DNA of 5,300 bases. It comes from an uncultured Eubacteriales bacterium (GTDB lineage: Bacteria > Bacillota_A > Clostridia > Oscillospirales > Oscillospiraceae). The notes under the pieces were generated by a model. It saw only the letters and a program-made list of their open reading frames with translations, made no database searches and was not told the DNA's origin. The first letter of the stretch is position 1. The number at the start of each line of letters is the position of its first letter. Where the stretch lies: the NCBI GenBank assembly GCA_949739085.1, contig CATIYU010000099.1, positions 1 to 5,300 on the forward strand. Direction: 5' to 3'. Positions 4,800 to 5,300 of this stretch are shown here, piece by piece. The position numbers and the translations under genes were made by a program.

Positions 4800-5300
4800 C
4801 TACATAACCGGTCCGGCAGGCGGCGCTATATCCTCCGGCAGGCGCTGGGCACTGTAGTCCGTCAGCGACTGCCCAGTCTGCTGCTGGCAGTAGTCCTCCA
4901 TCTTCCGGAGGAGAGCTGCCTTCTCAACACCGTTAAGCGGGTAGGTTCGGGACTCCTCTTCCCCGCCGGCACGAATCAGAACGAGTTCCAGCTCACTGCA
5001 GACCTGACCGCCGGCCATATCGTAGTTGGCGTATACATTCAGCTGGTCATCGCTCCCGGCGGTACGTATGCCAAACGCTTTATTCACGTCAGAGCCGGTC
5101 CTCAGATAAAAGTTCAGCCGCCCATGGTCCTCCGTGATCTCCTCTGCAAAGAGAAAATGTTCTGCGGAGAGGTGGCCTGCCGAGGCGATCTCCCTACCCG
5201 TCAGCTTCTCCGTGAACCGAGCATTCCGCACGTTCCAGTTATAACTGCCGCAGCGATCCGCATGCCAGACTGCTGTGGACGCATCCTTCATCCTGTAGGA
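4800..5300 (-). CDS. Uncharacterised protein, C-terminal part (5' end outside the window)
   Basis: The minus-strand frame is open from the right edge, and 166 residues are visible. The first ATG at 5291 has no ribosome binding site before it, and the frame continues upstream (S-Y-R), so it is probably internal. The visible part reads as beta-rich: VWHADRCGSYNWNVRNARF, then a charged helix, HFLFAEEI, GRLNFYLRTGSDVNKAFGI, QLNVYANYDM and SELELVLIRAG. A final helix (NGVEKAALLRKMEDYCQQQTG) and a Pro-rich end follow. I do not recognise the family. It has the feel of the C-terminal domain of a larger accessory protein of Clostridia mobile elements, but this is impression only. It ends with TAG at 4802-4800, 112 nt before the start of the next gene. 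Confidence 0.68.
   Translation of the reverse strand, partial: SYRMKDASTAVWHADRCGSYNWNVRNARFTEKLTGREIASAGHLSAEHFLFAEEITEDHGRLNFYLRTGSDVNKAFGIRTAGSDDQLNVYANYDMAGGQVCSELELVLIRAGGEEESRTYPLNGVEKAALLRKMEDYCQQQTGQSLTDYSAQRLPEDIAPPAGPVM

Overview
The window looks like part of an integrative or mobilizable element in a Clostridia-type Bacillota (Firmicutes) genome, probably a gut Oscillospiraceae or Lachnospiraceae relative. The reasons are strong AGGAGG-type ribosome binding sites, compact minus-strand operons, moderately GC-rich DNA, and a MobP-type relaxase of the kind carried by many Clostridia mobile elements. The taxonomic call is inference from style and protein likeness. No integrase, rRNA, tRNA or CRISPR array is visible.

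Layout, left to right. (1) Positions 2-430, plus strand: the C-terminal part of a flavin reductase (flavoredoxin-like), cut by the left edge. It is the only plus-strand gene and ends tail-to-tail with, and 8 nt into, the next gene. (2) Positions 423-3090, minus strand: a four-gene mobilization operon. In transcription order it holds a ribbon-helix-helix protein (3090-2686), an unrecognised acidic protein (2642-2166), a MobP relaxase with an intact histidine motif (2142-769), and a Trp-rich zinc-ribbon protein (758-423) whose ribosome binding site overlaps the relaxase stop codon. (3) Positions 3091-3512: 422 bases without a credible gene. The half next to the operon has a 14-bp inverted repeat flanked by an imperfect 18-bp direct repeat, which is my candidate origin of transfer. 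The other half is very GC-rich and structured. (4) Positions 3513-5300, minus strand: a second run of genes with no assignable function. In transcription order these are the C-terminal part of a protein cut by the right edge (5300-4800), an acidic Ala-rich protein (4687-4097), a 32-codon ORF (4089-3991), and a 171-codon ORF (4028-3513). The last two overlap in different frames and look like one gene split by a frameshift or a coupled or recoded pair. A strong hairpin lies just after the last stop.

How the parts probably work together: the ribbon-helix-helix protein and the relaxase would form a relaxosome on the repeats just upstream of their own operon, nick one strand and pilot it into a recipient using transfer machinery not present in this window. 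The unknown proteins inside and beside the operon are candidate accessory factors, but nothing in the sequence proves this. The most useful leads are the oriT-like region, the split gene near 3991-4089, and the two unknown proteins that travel inside the mobilization operon.
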